Source: Steromphala cineraria (Eukaryota; Mollusca; Gastropoda; Trochida; Trochidae). From it: a stretch of 64,000 bases of DNA. The stretch covers positions 7,280,224-7,344,223 of the forward strand of contig OU744736.1 of NCBI GenBank assembly GCA_916613615.1, in the 5' to 3' direction. The number at the start of each line of letters is the position of its first letter. Positions within the stretch are counted from its first letter, which is position 1. Positions 12,580 through 24,049 of this stretch are shown in pieces. Position numbers and translations under genes: made by a program. The notes under the pieces were generated by a model that did no database searches, was not told the DNA's origin, and saw only the letters and a program-made list of their open reading frames with translations.

Positions 12580-14357
12580 AATAAGTTAAGGATATAATTA
12601 ATATTTCATCAAGTTTTGAATGTTGAGCAACATTTTAAATAGTATAATCAGTAAATATGAATTTGTTATTTATTTCAATAAATATATCTTATAATTTTTT
12701 TACAGTATATGAACAAAGAACTTCATCTGAAATATTGAAACTTCTACGAAATGACCACCATGCTGTTCTAATACAAATGTGATCAACGACACATCTCTAC
12801 ACAGACATACGATACATGGCCAAATCCCAAAGTAACCCCCTTTTTGAAGATTGTTGCCATTTCCACGGCAGTTCTAAATGACCACGTGGACTCGACCATG
12901 TTACAGGGGCAGGATATGTCGGCAATTATTCCGGCTTTTAGCAAAGCGCCAGAGAGATTTTGGACCACACAGTTTTTGTCGCCGTTCGTAGGAGGTCAGA
13001 AACACTGACCTTTTTCATCCTACGCATATCCATCTTTGATGTTTCATATACTCATGGATACATTTTTGTAACATTTTGGTCAGACGTTCTGATATGTATC
13101 CTTGTGAAAATTTTATGGAAATTATATTTCATATTTATTGTTTTCGTAAATATTGCAATTTTGTGAATCGTGATAATTATTGTATCGTGATCTTTGACAA
13201 TACTTGTTTTAAAAAGTACATTTCAATATTTAATATGATATTTGATTCCGTTTTCAACTGGCGAATGCTTATCAAAAAACAAGTAACGAACGTCAAATAA
13301 ATACGCTTTATAAAGTATATGATATTGTATCTTTCATTAAATGTAACCACTTCATTTTATTTTCATTCTTCATTAAATTTAAACAAAGTACTAAAATTAT
13401 GTTGTAGTTCCACAATCTTATCGACCTGATTGATCTCAATGCCTCAAGCCATTAAATACTTTATATGCAGACAGACAAAATATGTTTCAAATGCATTTAC
13501 ATCTCGACGCGTTATAACTTTAATAAGTTCTGCGTGTGGTACGACTTCATGAAGATAATTCAACCTTAAATGCATGAATATTAAATGGATATGAGCTGGA
13601 TCACACTTACAGTCTGATGAAAATAAGCGATATTGTAGCAACATTAAAGAACGAAATCGAACCCGAAATATTAGTTTCATATAATTGAATTATCATTATT
13701 GAGGACAGAGCGTAAAAGTATAAACAAATTCTATTTTTATAATTTCAAAATCCATCTGACAAACATATTTGAAGTATAAGGAAGTAAGTATATATTTCGA
13801 TTATAAGACGGTGCTGTGGGTATTGTTGAAAGACACGTTAAATATTGACACTTTGAAATAGTTGAAAAATTCTCCAACGGGGTATACCTTTCAGATTTAC
13901 ATTTACATTCCTTTCATCTTTCATTTAATGTTTTAATGATATGGGTAAAATTATGAATCGATTGCCACTTGCAGATTAACTGTATTATTTGTAACTTTGG
14001 ATCATTTACCACATTCTTCCAACAAACGTCCACATTTTAAAAAAAGAAACATCTTTAACCAAGAAAAGAATAATTTCTATTTTTACAAAAACAATAAATT
14101 GGAATAAAAACTCTTTCTTCTCCGTCGTTTCAATTTTACAAATCTAAATAAAAATTTGTTTTAATTTCCGATAGAACTGCTGGTTAAGCGCAGCGTAGAG
14201 GGACTAAACAAACATCTTTTCCTATGAAAGATTGTCACGAAAACTGGAATTCAATAAATTCTGTGGAAATATTAGCGCGAATAGGATCCCATGTCTTTGA
14301 CCCTGGGTATCCCCCGTGTTATACTCTGACATTTCTCCTTTATATGCCCAGATTTTC
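12580..14357. other. AT-rich intergenic DNA, no gene seen
   Basis: No gene-like block. Short frames around 12783-13300 and 13444-13680 show no conserved features. Confidence 0.45.
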
Positions 14358-14395
14358 TGGGGGCAGAAAAGGGGGATGGGGGGCTTGGATAAATA
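14350..14395 (+). other. G-rich tract
   Basis: Four G runs (GGGGGC, GGGGGA, GGGGGG, GGCTTGG) within about 35 bp make a G-quadruplex on the + strand possible. No gene is attached. Confidence 0.35.
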
Positions 14396-14535
14396 TCACG
14401 GGTTTTGCATTATGTTTATAGAGCCTAAATCATATAAGAATGAAAATAATATGCCTGGTCCCCAGCCCGTAGTATGGTGTACAGACTGCTCGGAGAGGGC
14501 GCGACCTTTGAGGAGCTACACAGACTCCTGGTTAC

Positions 14536-14650
14536 CTCTAGTCTCCAGAACAGTCTCTGTAGTCTCCATATAGTCTCTCTTGTCTCCATATAGTCTCTGT
14601 GGTCTCTGTAGTCTAATGTAGTCTCTGTAGTCTCCATATAGTCTCCTGTA
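14536..14650. repeat. AGTCTC minisatellite
   Basis: Units of the type TAGTCTCTG and TAGTCTCCATA alternate about ten times. On the minus strand they read as GAGACTACAGAGACTA. The short ORF across it only reflects the repeat. Confidence 0.85.
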
Positions 14651-16984
14651 TATTGCACCGTCTCCTACTGGCCTTTAGTAACACTTTTCTTGTCAAGTTT
14701 ATGTGTTTATAGAGATTTCTCATGATATTTATTAGTAAAATTTTGTTGTAATATTTCAAAAGAGGTTTTGAGTTATAGAGATGTTCCATAGTGTTAGGTG
14801 GAACGAATTATAGATTGATTTTGTGCCTTTCTTGTTTTAGTGTTTAAAGAGATAATGCCAAATTCATTGGTTGTTGAATGCACGTTTCGTAGACTCTTTG
14901 ATGTTTCACAATTTTGATTTCGTTCCATTCAAAAACAAGCTATATATTTATTAAAAAAAGAGATATCATAATGAGAACTATATATTTAATGTCGAACCGA
15001 GGTTTTACTATTACAAACTACGGTTTGTTCGCTCTGTATAATTCACGATGTTACCTGATTTAGAATTTTATAACGACTTTGTAACATTTCAAAAACAAGT
15101 TCTGAGTTATGAAGATATTTCTGTGGACTAAATAGAATTTGGATTCTTCTTTGATCCATTTCAAATCAAGTAAAGATAACATTAATATTTCTCACGAAAT
15201 CTTCTTTGTTGAAATATTAATAAAAGTGCAAGCACTATTCTTGTTATTCTTTTATCAAAGGTTCATTTTATCAAAATAATTGTCTTCATTGAATTTATCA
15301 CTAAACAACATATCAAATACATTGTTTTACTCCATTGGTTTCGTTCTTTATTCCGAGTCATTAAAATGAAATTGAATATATAATCATCTTCTTGTTTGAT
15401 AAAATTTTCTTTCTTTTTGTCGGCTGTTTGCTTTTGAATTCATTCCATAGCAGTTAGTATGTTAGGTTCATTGAACCCATTTTATAAATGGCATAAAACA
15501 TATGTTTCTCCAAATCCTGTCTCAAGTATACTCAAACTCAAATTAGCGTCTAAACTGCAGTTTATTCATTGTACTCATATTTTCAAGGTACCTAGTATTT
15601 TGGTTATTTCTTCCTTAACTTGAGGTTTTATAGTTCTTGAATAATTTTGGGTTTTTATCCAGAATATTCCTTTAGATCAGAATAAACGCATATCAAGTGT
15701 TTCGTTACCGTTATTGTTTTACTTTGTTTCTAAATGACTTTATGTCCCGAAGATTATTCCATACATTTTATTCTTTTTCACTTCTTTATCAAATATTGAT
15801 TCATGTCATGTTATTTTACTTCATTTAACATCACCTTGATATAATGTTACTCTTTTGAACTAGTCTTATTCAACGTTTCATTAATATAAAATCAGCAGAT
15901 ATTCATGTAAAATATATATAAAACACTAACTTTTGTTCTTAAATTCCATAAGCTATCATGTTATTCTTATTCCTTACACATTTTCTTTTTACTATTATAT
16001 TTTCGTAGAAATGAAAATGGTAGGATAATCAAATTTGTAAACTTACGTATAGTTAAACGTTATACAATGATATAGAAATTTGGTTAAAGTGGGTTTTTGT
16101 AGCATACGACAATTTGTCTCAGCTATATACACTCCCTACATATAATCAAATTAACAATTTAGTTCTTCGTAAAGACTGTTTTGATTTCAAAATCCAATAT
16201 CTAGTTTATCTTTGGCTTTGCTCTTTCCTGCATGTCTTTAATGGTTAATCATTAGATTAAAAATGAATGTAAGTGTTATGATGTGCAGAATTTGTTTTCA
16301 TGTATGAAATTTAGCACTTTAAAAAAAAAAAATGTTCAATATATAAACATGCATTTGTTGGTTCATACTTTTATAGATTCGGTGTAGATGGAATATGATT
16401 GTCGTTTGAAAATTAATTATGATATAAATATGATTCCAGAAATGATAATTCATAAAGATATTCTAATACGAAACATGTTTATTTCAAAACAAAGTATCTA
16501 ATAATTATCACGTTGAATAATATTTAAGAAGCGAAATTGAAATATAACAATAACTATTTTGAAAATAGTTTCACCCATGTGACAACGCCTAGACATCATT
16601 TAAAGTTGAATGTGGTAGGTCCGTTCATAACTGCTTATTATAACTTTTCAGTCAAAACAAAAATAAAGTTTTCCTTGATTCAATTTTACGGAGCGCCCCT
16701 CTCTTCTCAGGGCTATCAGTCCTCAGCGGCTCCTCGTTGCAATTTCCAGCAAGACAAAACACGCTATTAACATCTTATTGCGGTATAAGCCTTGTACATA
16801 TCTGTTTTCAAAACTATAAAGTATGTTTTCAAAACATTGCAGATTACAGGCTTTACACAGGAGAGGCCGACGAGAGAAACGTGGAAAAGTTTTTATCTCC
16901 GACAGATTCTCAAAATTTCCAAAAATCATCTTCAATCAGCGGAAAATGCTACAAATCAAAACAACACACCCGCCCGTGGCTGAT
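14651..16984. other. AT-rich upstream region of the Alx gene
   Basis: No coding sequence is supported. GC content begins to rise from about 16680, where a GGAGCGCCCCTCTC patch and small frames appear, leading into the promoter-like block upstream of the homeobox gene. Confidence 0.4.
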
Positions 16985-17182
16985 CTCATTAATATTCATG
17001 AGGTGGGCGGGGCGTGTGAATTGGCGGTAATATGAATGAGCGGTGAAGGGGCAGGCCTCAGTTGACTCGCAACGTGATAGGCTCAGAGGCACCGGCACGC
17101 CATTCCAGAGAATATTAACTTATTAAGAACCGTCTGAAAGTTGGAGTAAGTTTGGTTCTGCTCGCCCTACGCAACACACGGA
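16985..17182 (+). promoter_or_regulatory. Likely promoter and 5' UTR of the Alx gene
   Basis: This GC-richer block sits directly upstream of the first in-frame ATG. It holds a GC box (GGTGGGCGGGGCGTG, 17002-17016), the imperfect palindrome CTCATTAATATTCATGAG just before it, and a partly inverted TAATATGAATGAG (17028-17040). An in-frame TAA at 17147-17149 shows that coding cannot start earlier in this frame. A GTAAGT donor-like sequence at 17146-17151 could allow an alternative leader exon. No clear TATA box was found, and the transcription start is not determined. Confidence 0.45.
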
Positions 17183-17378
17183 ATGTCTACTGCACAAGGC
17201 TTAATCAAACCAGAAAAAGTGTTCCCGAATTACGGACCCGGTGTTCTCGGGACAGAGAATTCGGAGGAATATTTATCTCAAACTCGACTCTCGGACCCGG
17301 GACAGCGTTCAAACTCTTATAACCAGCACTCCATCGACGATATACTAGGAAACAGGCGCGGCGAGGACTTAGACAGAG
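17183..17378 (+). CDS. Alx: Alx exon 1: N-terminus with octapeptide
   Basis: The exon encodes 65 residues plus the first base of codon 66. It starts at the first ATG after an in-frame TAA (17147), with G at -3, and ends at AGACAGAG|GTGAGC. Residues 49-56, HSIDDILG, match the octapeptide/eh1-like motif found near the N-terminus of several paired-like homeodomain proteins (for example HSIEAILG in Rx), a known Groucho-corepressor contact. The rest is polar and probably unstructured. The frame joins without shift to exon 2 (phase 1). An alternative untranslated leader is possible through the GTAAGT at 17146. Confidence 0.88.
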
Positions 17379-20300
17379 GTGAGCGCTGACCCCTTTGTTT
17401 TTATCGGTAATGTTTTGAATATTCCTGCACAGTAATCGGGCCGTGTTGTCAGGTTTATGTATATGCACCGTGGTAGCAAGGCCGTAAATTCGGATATTTT
17501 AATTTTATTGTCAGGATGTTTTCTTAATATAGAACATTATACAAATTAGTATTGATTATGAAAACGCTGACCTTTGAATTATTAGCTGTGATTGTAACAT
17601 CTTTTTTCACTGCAACCAAAACTCCTGTATGTAAACATTACATGTAAAATAAAAAATGATATGTGTTATAACAATTGTTTATGGTCTGTATTGTATGTTA
17701 TTATATTTTGACAATGACAAAGCAAGATAACTATGAATATTATCAACATATATTGTATTAATATCGATATAAGACGTCCTTTATCCAACTGTTAACAGTT
17801 AAGATTTATTTACATAGAGAAAAAATATTTCGCTAAAGACGCTAAACATAGAATAAAATATCTTTTCAGGTCAAAATTACATTAACGGAAACAATTTTAT
17901 TCATTTTAAAAAAAATTACCATACTCACAAGACAATGAACTATTGAATTACTTCCTTCAAAATATGTTTCTATTGACATTTTTTTCTGTCATGATAACTC
18001 ATAAAGATTGATTATGCCCAACTTAAATATCTATTTTAAGTCGTCACACTTTTTAAAGAATATTTATGCACATGTTTGGGAATACATTTGTTTAAGCAAA
18101 ATGCTGTCGTCTTAAATTGGCTCCTTGCGAATTGTTTATACCAACCTTTCCACCGTGACAAATTCAAATTAATTAATTATTCACCACCTAAGGTAATTAT
18201 TATGTTAATTAGGAGCCTGGTTATCCGAGCAAGTGATGCACATGTGATAACGTGCGGTGATGCGACAGGGAGAACCACTGGGTGCCTCTTTATCTTCGTC
18301 TTTATCTGAAATCTTTATCCTTAACTGATCAAATCACGGCTTTGTGGTCTTAACACAGTGTAAACATCCCATTCAACCAGCAGACACCTATTTAAGAGCA
18401 TTTACAGTTTTAATGGCTTTGCGAAGTTGCCGTGATATCTTTATTGAAACAAGGTGGTGAAATAAGTCCTATTGCTTTTGTATTTCAATCATCAGGGACT
18501 TGATGCATTGAATAAGATAACGTTATCTTACTGCACGTGACACATTTCACTTAGAATCAATCGATTCCATGTCAGTTTTAGATGAAACGTTTGAGACTTT
18601 CGTAACACATATCAATATCTATAAAAGTATAATGTGAAGTAAAAGGAAAGATATTTCAATATAAGTAGACATGAGTTATGAAACAAATAAAACAACAAAT
18701 CTCATCATATTTTGTTTTATAAATACCTGATAGCTATTTTACGAAGCAAACAATTACGTTCTTTAAAATAACTAAAAAATGTGATATTATTTTTGTTAGA
18801 ATTTATTATAATTTCAATTATTTATTTCACGGCGCTACTACGCAAATATAGTCATGATTAAATTCAACAATCAATACTTAATTGTAAACAAGTACTTTTT
18901 ATATATTTTTACGGTTTTTTGGTTGTGTCAATTTACTTGTTATCATGTTTGAAAGACAACATGTTTGAGACAACATGTCAAAGCATATATACGAATAAAA
19001 ATATTCATAAAATGAATATTAAACTAAATTCATGAATTGAATTGAATACATAAATAATTAAATTCAAAGTCATTACCCCTGGTTTAACTGTAGTCACATT
19101 TAAACATTTTTTTAAAGACATGCAGAGACAAGAGATATCAACAATTAGTGGAAATTTTTGACATCAAAAGATATTTGTAAAAATACAGAATTGAGAGATA
19201 GTTTCAAATAAATATATATGGAGTTTTTACTTAAGACCAGACATATTTAAATGCTGAAAGATAAAGCTTTAGAATAAAAATAAGAATTACCATATTGATA
19301 TTAACAATGAATTCCTAATCGTATCATATATACCGTCAAACAATTCTCAGATCTATTTGAATATGAAATTATATTACTCATTAATCAATACGAAATTAGT
19401 ACAGATTTACTTTTATCAAATAATTCAAGTTTTATCAAACTTAGAAAGAAATAGTGAAAGAATCACATATTTTACTATGCATTTATTTCATGATATGATA
19501 ATGAAATTTATCTTATATACGCGTAACAATGACACGTGTATTTACTCAAACCTCTGCGTTAAAAAAATATTTTTCGAGTATAACGTCATATAATATTAAA
19601 ATTGTGTCTCCAATTTGAAATAGATTTCGGCATAGGGATTTCTTTTGGTGGTCAACAGGTGTACAGCCAATACCTATCTATATCAGCACTACATATGTGA
19701 GACTCGAATTGATTGCAAACGAAGATATTTACTCTTGTTTTAACAATGATTTGAAAATATTCTTCGAAAGATCTCATTAAATATGCTCTGTGTCACTGAT
19801 TGTAATTTGACTAAGTTACTCCAAGACTTTAGAAAACAAGAAATTCTAATTCTTATAAAAACATAACACGAAGCAAATAAGACAACTAAATGATACGATA
19901 TACATTTTTAAAGATTTATTCAAAATGTTTCGTGATATTCTATCAATTGTTTTCGTTAAACAGTCACACTTTCTTCGGGCATTATTGACCTATTTATCGG
20001 CTATACAAACTTAGGATAGTTTAGAAATAAAACCACATACCTTTTTTAACGACATGGTTATTTGTTATATTATATAAACCGTAGACATTTTTTTTAAATG
20101 AAATAATTTAAATGCATATTTTCCCTTTGATTATATTAACTAGTATTATTGCACAAAATAAGACTCCCTCAACTATGAATGCTCTCGGCATTTGTAATTC
20201 TCTCCCTTCTCATAACACTAAAAACACAAGGTTAAAAATATGTAATGACTCTTTAGATTGGTGTCCATTTTAAATCTAATTTTAATATGAATATGATGTG

Positions 20301-22315
20301 AAATTCTTTCTCAAGATCCATCGTCTATAGCGTTAGCTACAACAGTTCACAGCGGCAACCAGTACAGTTCATGTGACATTTAGGCTCCATTCTGCCCATC
20401 TGTTCTCAACTTCAATCCTTTTTTCTAACGAACAACAATATTTTGAAACTTCTTTACCAAGCAATGTGACAACCCTAATTTTTATCACAATATGAGTATA
20501 ATACGACAGCTTATAGAAAATGCGATACTTATCTTAATGGTGTAAGCATAAGAATTCATGCAAATGTATCATATGATTATCTGGTTTTGATTATGATTTA
20601 TTTAATAATTGATGCATTTAGATACTTGCATGATGCGATAATCCAGGTATTATTTTTTCAAAACATTTAGTTTTTTCAGTGGGCAATGATAAAGGTAAAG
20701 AAAAAGTATACAAATGGTTATTATTAAGTATATATTAGTTCGTGCAATCACTAAATGTATTTAACCGATTCATGTCTTTTGTTGTTAATTGTTCCTCTAA
20801 AATATCTACATTGAACATAACAATTATTGAGATATGTCTGATCATATTTTAAATGCGAATTTTGGCTGACCTGATACGGAAAATGTAAAATGTAAGACAG
20901 AGAATATTATCAGAAATGCGTTGCATTATTTCAAAATAAGGAAAATATGAAGAAATATCCGAAAGGTTAATTAAATGTCGTAAACATTGACAATGCAGTA
21001 ATGCAATCAATGACAACAACATACATTAACGAACCACATTTCAATGTCTCAAAAGATATTGTCGACAAACCAGACTTAGTAAAATTACCAAATATTTCAT
21101 TACCATTTGACATTCTATAACAATTTCCAGAAAATGACTTGTCACCAATCTATATAAAATTACCAAAATTTGGAGCGTTGTTATTTATGTATATTCTTAC
21201 TCACCAATCAAAAGTCATCATTTCAATATTAAAACATATCCAGTCACATGACAAATTGAACAATTCTTGTAATTAATCTAGAAAAGAAGTTATTTTATGA
21301 AACAAAAATTCTGTTGCTTTCCGAGTATTGTAACCAAAAAAGTAGAATGAAACGATACGAATATATATCGGAAGTTTAGTTTTGTTGACATATGTTGACA
21401 ATATAACCATTCTTTAATTACATTGAATCAAATATTCTTGTTGTATTCAAACATGTGGACGTGCAAAAATGTACCTGTTTGTTTTGTTTAATTTTGAGTA
21501 TGGTGTAATTGTTTGATATAAATGTGATGTATGTTCTGAAATGAAATAGAAAACATGTTTCATCACCACTTGTAACTTGGAACAAAATACCAATCATGAC
21601 CATTTTAAACTGATACACTTTCCGTCAAATTCATTTATTTTCTTAAACTTAAAATTTTAATTATGCTTTTATGCTATAAAAATCAACACAAAGTTTAATA
21701 TTAATTGTTTTGACTCAAAATTTATATCTAAATATAATTTAAGAATTCCAAGAGGTTATTTGTCAAACTGTATTCGTTTGCAGTTATATATGCTGTTTGT
21801 TTATTACTCTATCTTTACATTTTTAAAACCTCGTTTTAACTCATATGACTTATGTTTTGAAATTCAGATGTATCTCTTATAAATTAACCAATAACAAACA
21901 AATTATACCATTTAAATTGACATTCAGTGAATGCTTTACTTTGCCAGTAATTCTACGGACAAGTATTGGTAAATTCATTATACCATTATCTTACCTAATA
22001 TGTTAACGGTCTTTTAATCATCATTATCTTATCCTGGCTAAGAGATGAAATTGATAATTTTAAAGATTAATAATGTTTTTAAGATGATATCCTATCGAGT
22101 TACCAAATTTAATAACTCGCATGTTTGCGTAAATAGTACCTAAATGCTACTCTGAATGTTACGGTTGAAAGCGGGGTCATAAAGGCATAATTATAGAATC
22201 AAACTTTTTTCAAATTTGTTAATTTTGAAAATTGATCATTAGGACATTCTCCCTCAATGGAAACCTAACTTACAGCACGGTCTGTCGATCAATAATTACA
22301 TTTTATAATACAAGC
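17379..22315 (+). other. Alx intron 1, unannotated part
   Basis: AT-rich intron with no coding block. It includes TAATTAATTA (18170-18179), a palindromic paired-type homeodomain target, beside a somewhat GC-richer stretch at 18190-18300. Regulatory function is only a possibility. Confidence 0.5.
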
Positions 22316-22679
22316 TTAAAGGGGCAGTAGCACGTTTTTAGGGGGAATATAAGGTGATGTCAGGAGAATGAAAATAAATGGTTCCAATCGAAAGACAATG
22401 TATTGTAACTAAATGGAGCAGTAGTAATTCAAATATATAACGTAAAGTTTAGCCATGCGATTCCTTTTTCTTACACAAAATGAATTAAAGGTGTTAAAAA
22501 AAAATGGCCGCCAATGGATTTTATGTGAATCTTCATAGTTTGTCCTCTGACTATGGATGATTGACTTGTGTAATGAGAATTTTGACACTGTCAAAATAAT
22601 ACATTTAACATTAACTTTCAATTATCAGTGAAAAATTAAAAATATGAAATTATCAAAAAACGTGCTACTGCCCCTTTAA
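22316..22679 (-). mobile_element. TTAA-flanked MITE, copy B (364 bp)
   Basis: It has the same family and length as copy A at 8334 but the opposite orientation: the right-hand end of copy A (GTTTTTAGGGGGAATATAAGG) appears here on the left. TTAA is present at both ends (22316-22319, 22676-22679), and the terminal repeat AAAGGGGCAGTAGCACG / CGTGCTACTGCCCCTTT is perfect. It sits in Alx intron 1, about 370 bp before exon 2. Confidence 0.9.
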
Positions 22680-22929
22680 GCAGCTGTCTTACAAATTACA
22701 ATTTAGCAAGTCTGGTAAAGGTGACACACACCAAAGAAGGTCACCTGTTACTTTATATATATTTCAGGTTCTAGGATCAAAACATTTTTGAAAAGACTAA
22801 ACCATAAGTAGGATGAGTTCAGCTTTTGAAAAGAGGAATAAAATTCATTAATTTTCATCATCATAATGATTTTGATATATGTTATTTTTCAATATTATAT
22901 CGTTTTTCTTTCCCTATTATAATATTTCA

Positions 22930-23046
22930 AGATATGGACAATTAAATGATTTTTTTTATCTAATTTAATCTTTCAGCCTTCCCCAGATATTGACGATTAT
23001 GTGTATTTTTGTACCAATTCTAATTTCACCTCTTCTCCCCTCCCAG
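22930..23046 (+). other. Duplicated 3' splice-site region before Alx exon 2
   Basis: The authentic acceptor CCCTCCCAG|ATATGGACGA ends at 23046. A near-copy, TTCCCCAG|ATATTGACGA, ends at 22986, exactly 60 nt upstream, and a third, weaker AGATATGGACAA occurs at 22930. If the 22986 acceptor is used, the extra 60 nt (starting AT ATT GAC GAT TAT) stays open and in the exon 2 frame, inserting 20 residues before DMDDSGD. This would be an in-frame tandem acceptor, possibly with both sites used. Confidence 0.55.
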
Positions 23047-23226
23047 ATATGGACGACTCCGGGGACCTGTCGAAGCCCACCCTGAACGGGTCGGGTAGCG
23101 GGGTGGAGGACGTGGGGGTGAGGAGCGAGGGGTCCCCTGACTGTAAGGAGGAGCTGAGTGACCCAGATAGATCCCCGGGGGAAGAGAAGGGGGGAGTGCT
23201 GTCTAACTCAGAGGATCAGGATGACG
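23047..23226 (+). CDS. Alx: Alx exon 2: acidic linker
   Basis: The exon has 180 nt and phase 1 at both ends, with acceptor CTCCCCTCCCAG and donor GATGACG|GTGTGT. It encodes about 60 residues rich in Asp, Glu, Gly and Ser, such as MDDSGDLSKP, GSGSGVEDVG and LSNSEDQDD. It has no fold I recognise and looks like a disordered linker between the octapeptide and the homeodomain. GC content is much higher than the intron on either side, which supports coding. It could be lengthened by 20 residues through the upstream acceptor at 22986. Confidence 0.85.
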
Positions 23227-23506
23227 GTGTGTGGAAACACTCTTATTACTTTATTCAAACTTTAGTCAATACATGTAACTGTGAGCAGATAGTTAATTAT
23301 TACGAACGTACACTATTGTTTCATCTCTACATCCAAAGAACGTCTACAATAAACCAACTTCCGAAAGCGATAGCAAATTGTAAAATATTTTAGTATTCCA
23401 ATGATGGCACATTTAACATTAAAAAAAATTACATTTAATAGCAAAATTTCAATTAAAGAGTTATAACAGTTTATTCTTACATTGTCTACACATTCTTCTT
23501 TCTGAA

Positions 23507-23891
23507 GGCCCCAAATTCTTGGAGGAAGAAGCAGAGAAACAGGACGATCTTCTTCTTATTGCTCACACTTACGTTGAAAACTAACATATTAGACCTAGAC
23601 TGTATCATCACTATTCCTGGAAGTCCGGACTTTAAGAGGAGAGAAGATCTTATCACAGCTCATACTTACACTTTATTCTTCTCCCTACAGGTCCAGACGC
23701 CAAGAGGAAGAAGATCTTATCACAGCTCATACTTACACTTTATTCTTCTCCCTACAGGTCCGGACTGTAAGAGGAAGAAGATCTTATCACAGCTCATACT
23801 AACACCATATTCTTCTCCCTACAGGTCCTAACGCCAAGAGGAAGAGGATCTTATCACAGCTCATACTTACACCATATTCTTCTCCCTACAG
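23507..23891 (+). repeat. Tandem array of exon 3 acceptor copies (decoy 3' splice sites)
   Basis: Units starting GTCC at 23623 (degenerate, 68 bp), 23691, 23758 and 23825 (67 bp each) repeat the first 23 nt of exon 3 (GTCC..GACGCCAAGAGGAAGAAG type) plus the 44-nt intron end ATCTTATCACAGCTCATACT...TTCTCCCTACAG. The true exon begins at 23892 as the last member. An older copy around 23507-23560 reaches about 29 nt further into the homeobox (AGGAAGAAGCAGAGAAACAGG). Units at 23691, 23758 and 23825 carry full pyrimidine tracts and AG|GTCC acceptors identical in form to the real one. Splicing into each leads to a stop near the next unit's start (TAA, TAA, TGA). Confidence 0.9.
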
Positions 23892-24049
23892 GTCCTGACG
23901 CCAAGAGGAAGAAGAGGAGGAACAGGACCACCTTCACCAGCTACCAGCTGGAGGAGATGGAGAGGGTCTTCCAGAAGACTCACTACCCGGATGTATATGC
24001 TAGAGAACAACTCGCTCTCAGGTGCAGTCTCACAGAGGCTCGAGTACAG
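23892..24049 (+). CDS. Alx: Alx exon 3: homeodomain residues 1-46
   Basis: The 158-nt exon begins in phase 1 and ends in phase 0. It encodes GPDAKRK followed by homeodomain positions 1-46: the basic N-terminal arm KRRNR with Arg5, helix 1 ([14 protein letters not shown]), [14 protein letters not shown] in helix 2, and LTEARVQ at the start of helix 3. The donor is GTACAG|GTAGG. The split between homeodomain positions 46 and 47 is the classical paired-class intron. Compared with remembered vertebrate Alx proteins, Met replaces Leu at position 16 and Cys is at position 38. The exon's 5' boundary is the last of a series of repeated acceptors. Confidence 0.95.

Noticed and set aside
23691..23892. 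Recursive (ratchet) splicing at the repeated AG|GTCC junctions
   Set aside because: Each acceptor is followed by GT, but GTCCGG/GTCCTG is a poor donor and lacks the GTRAGT consensus, so zero-length-exon ratcheting is unlikely.
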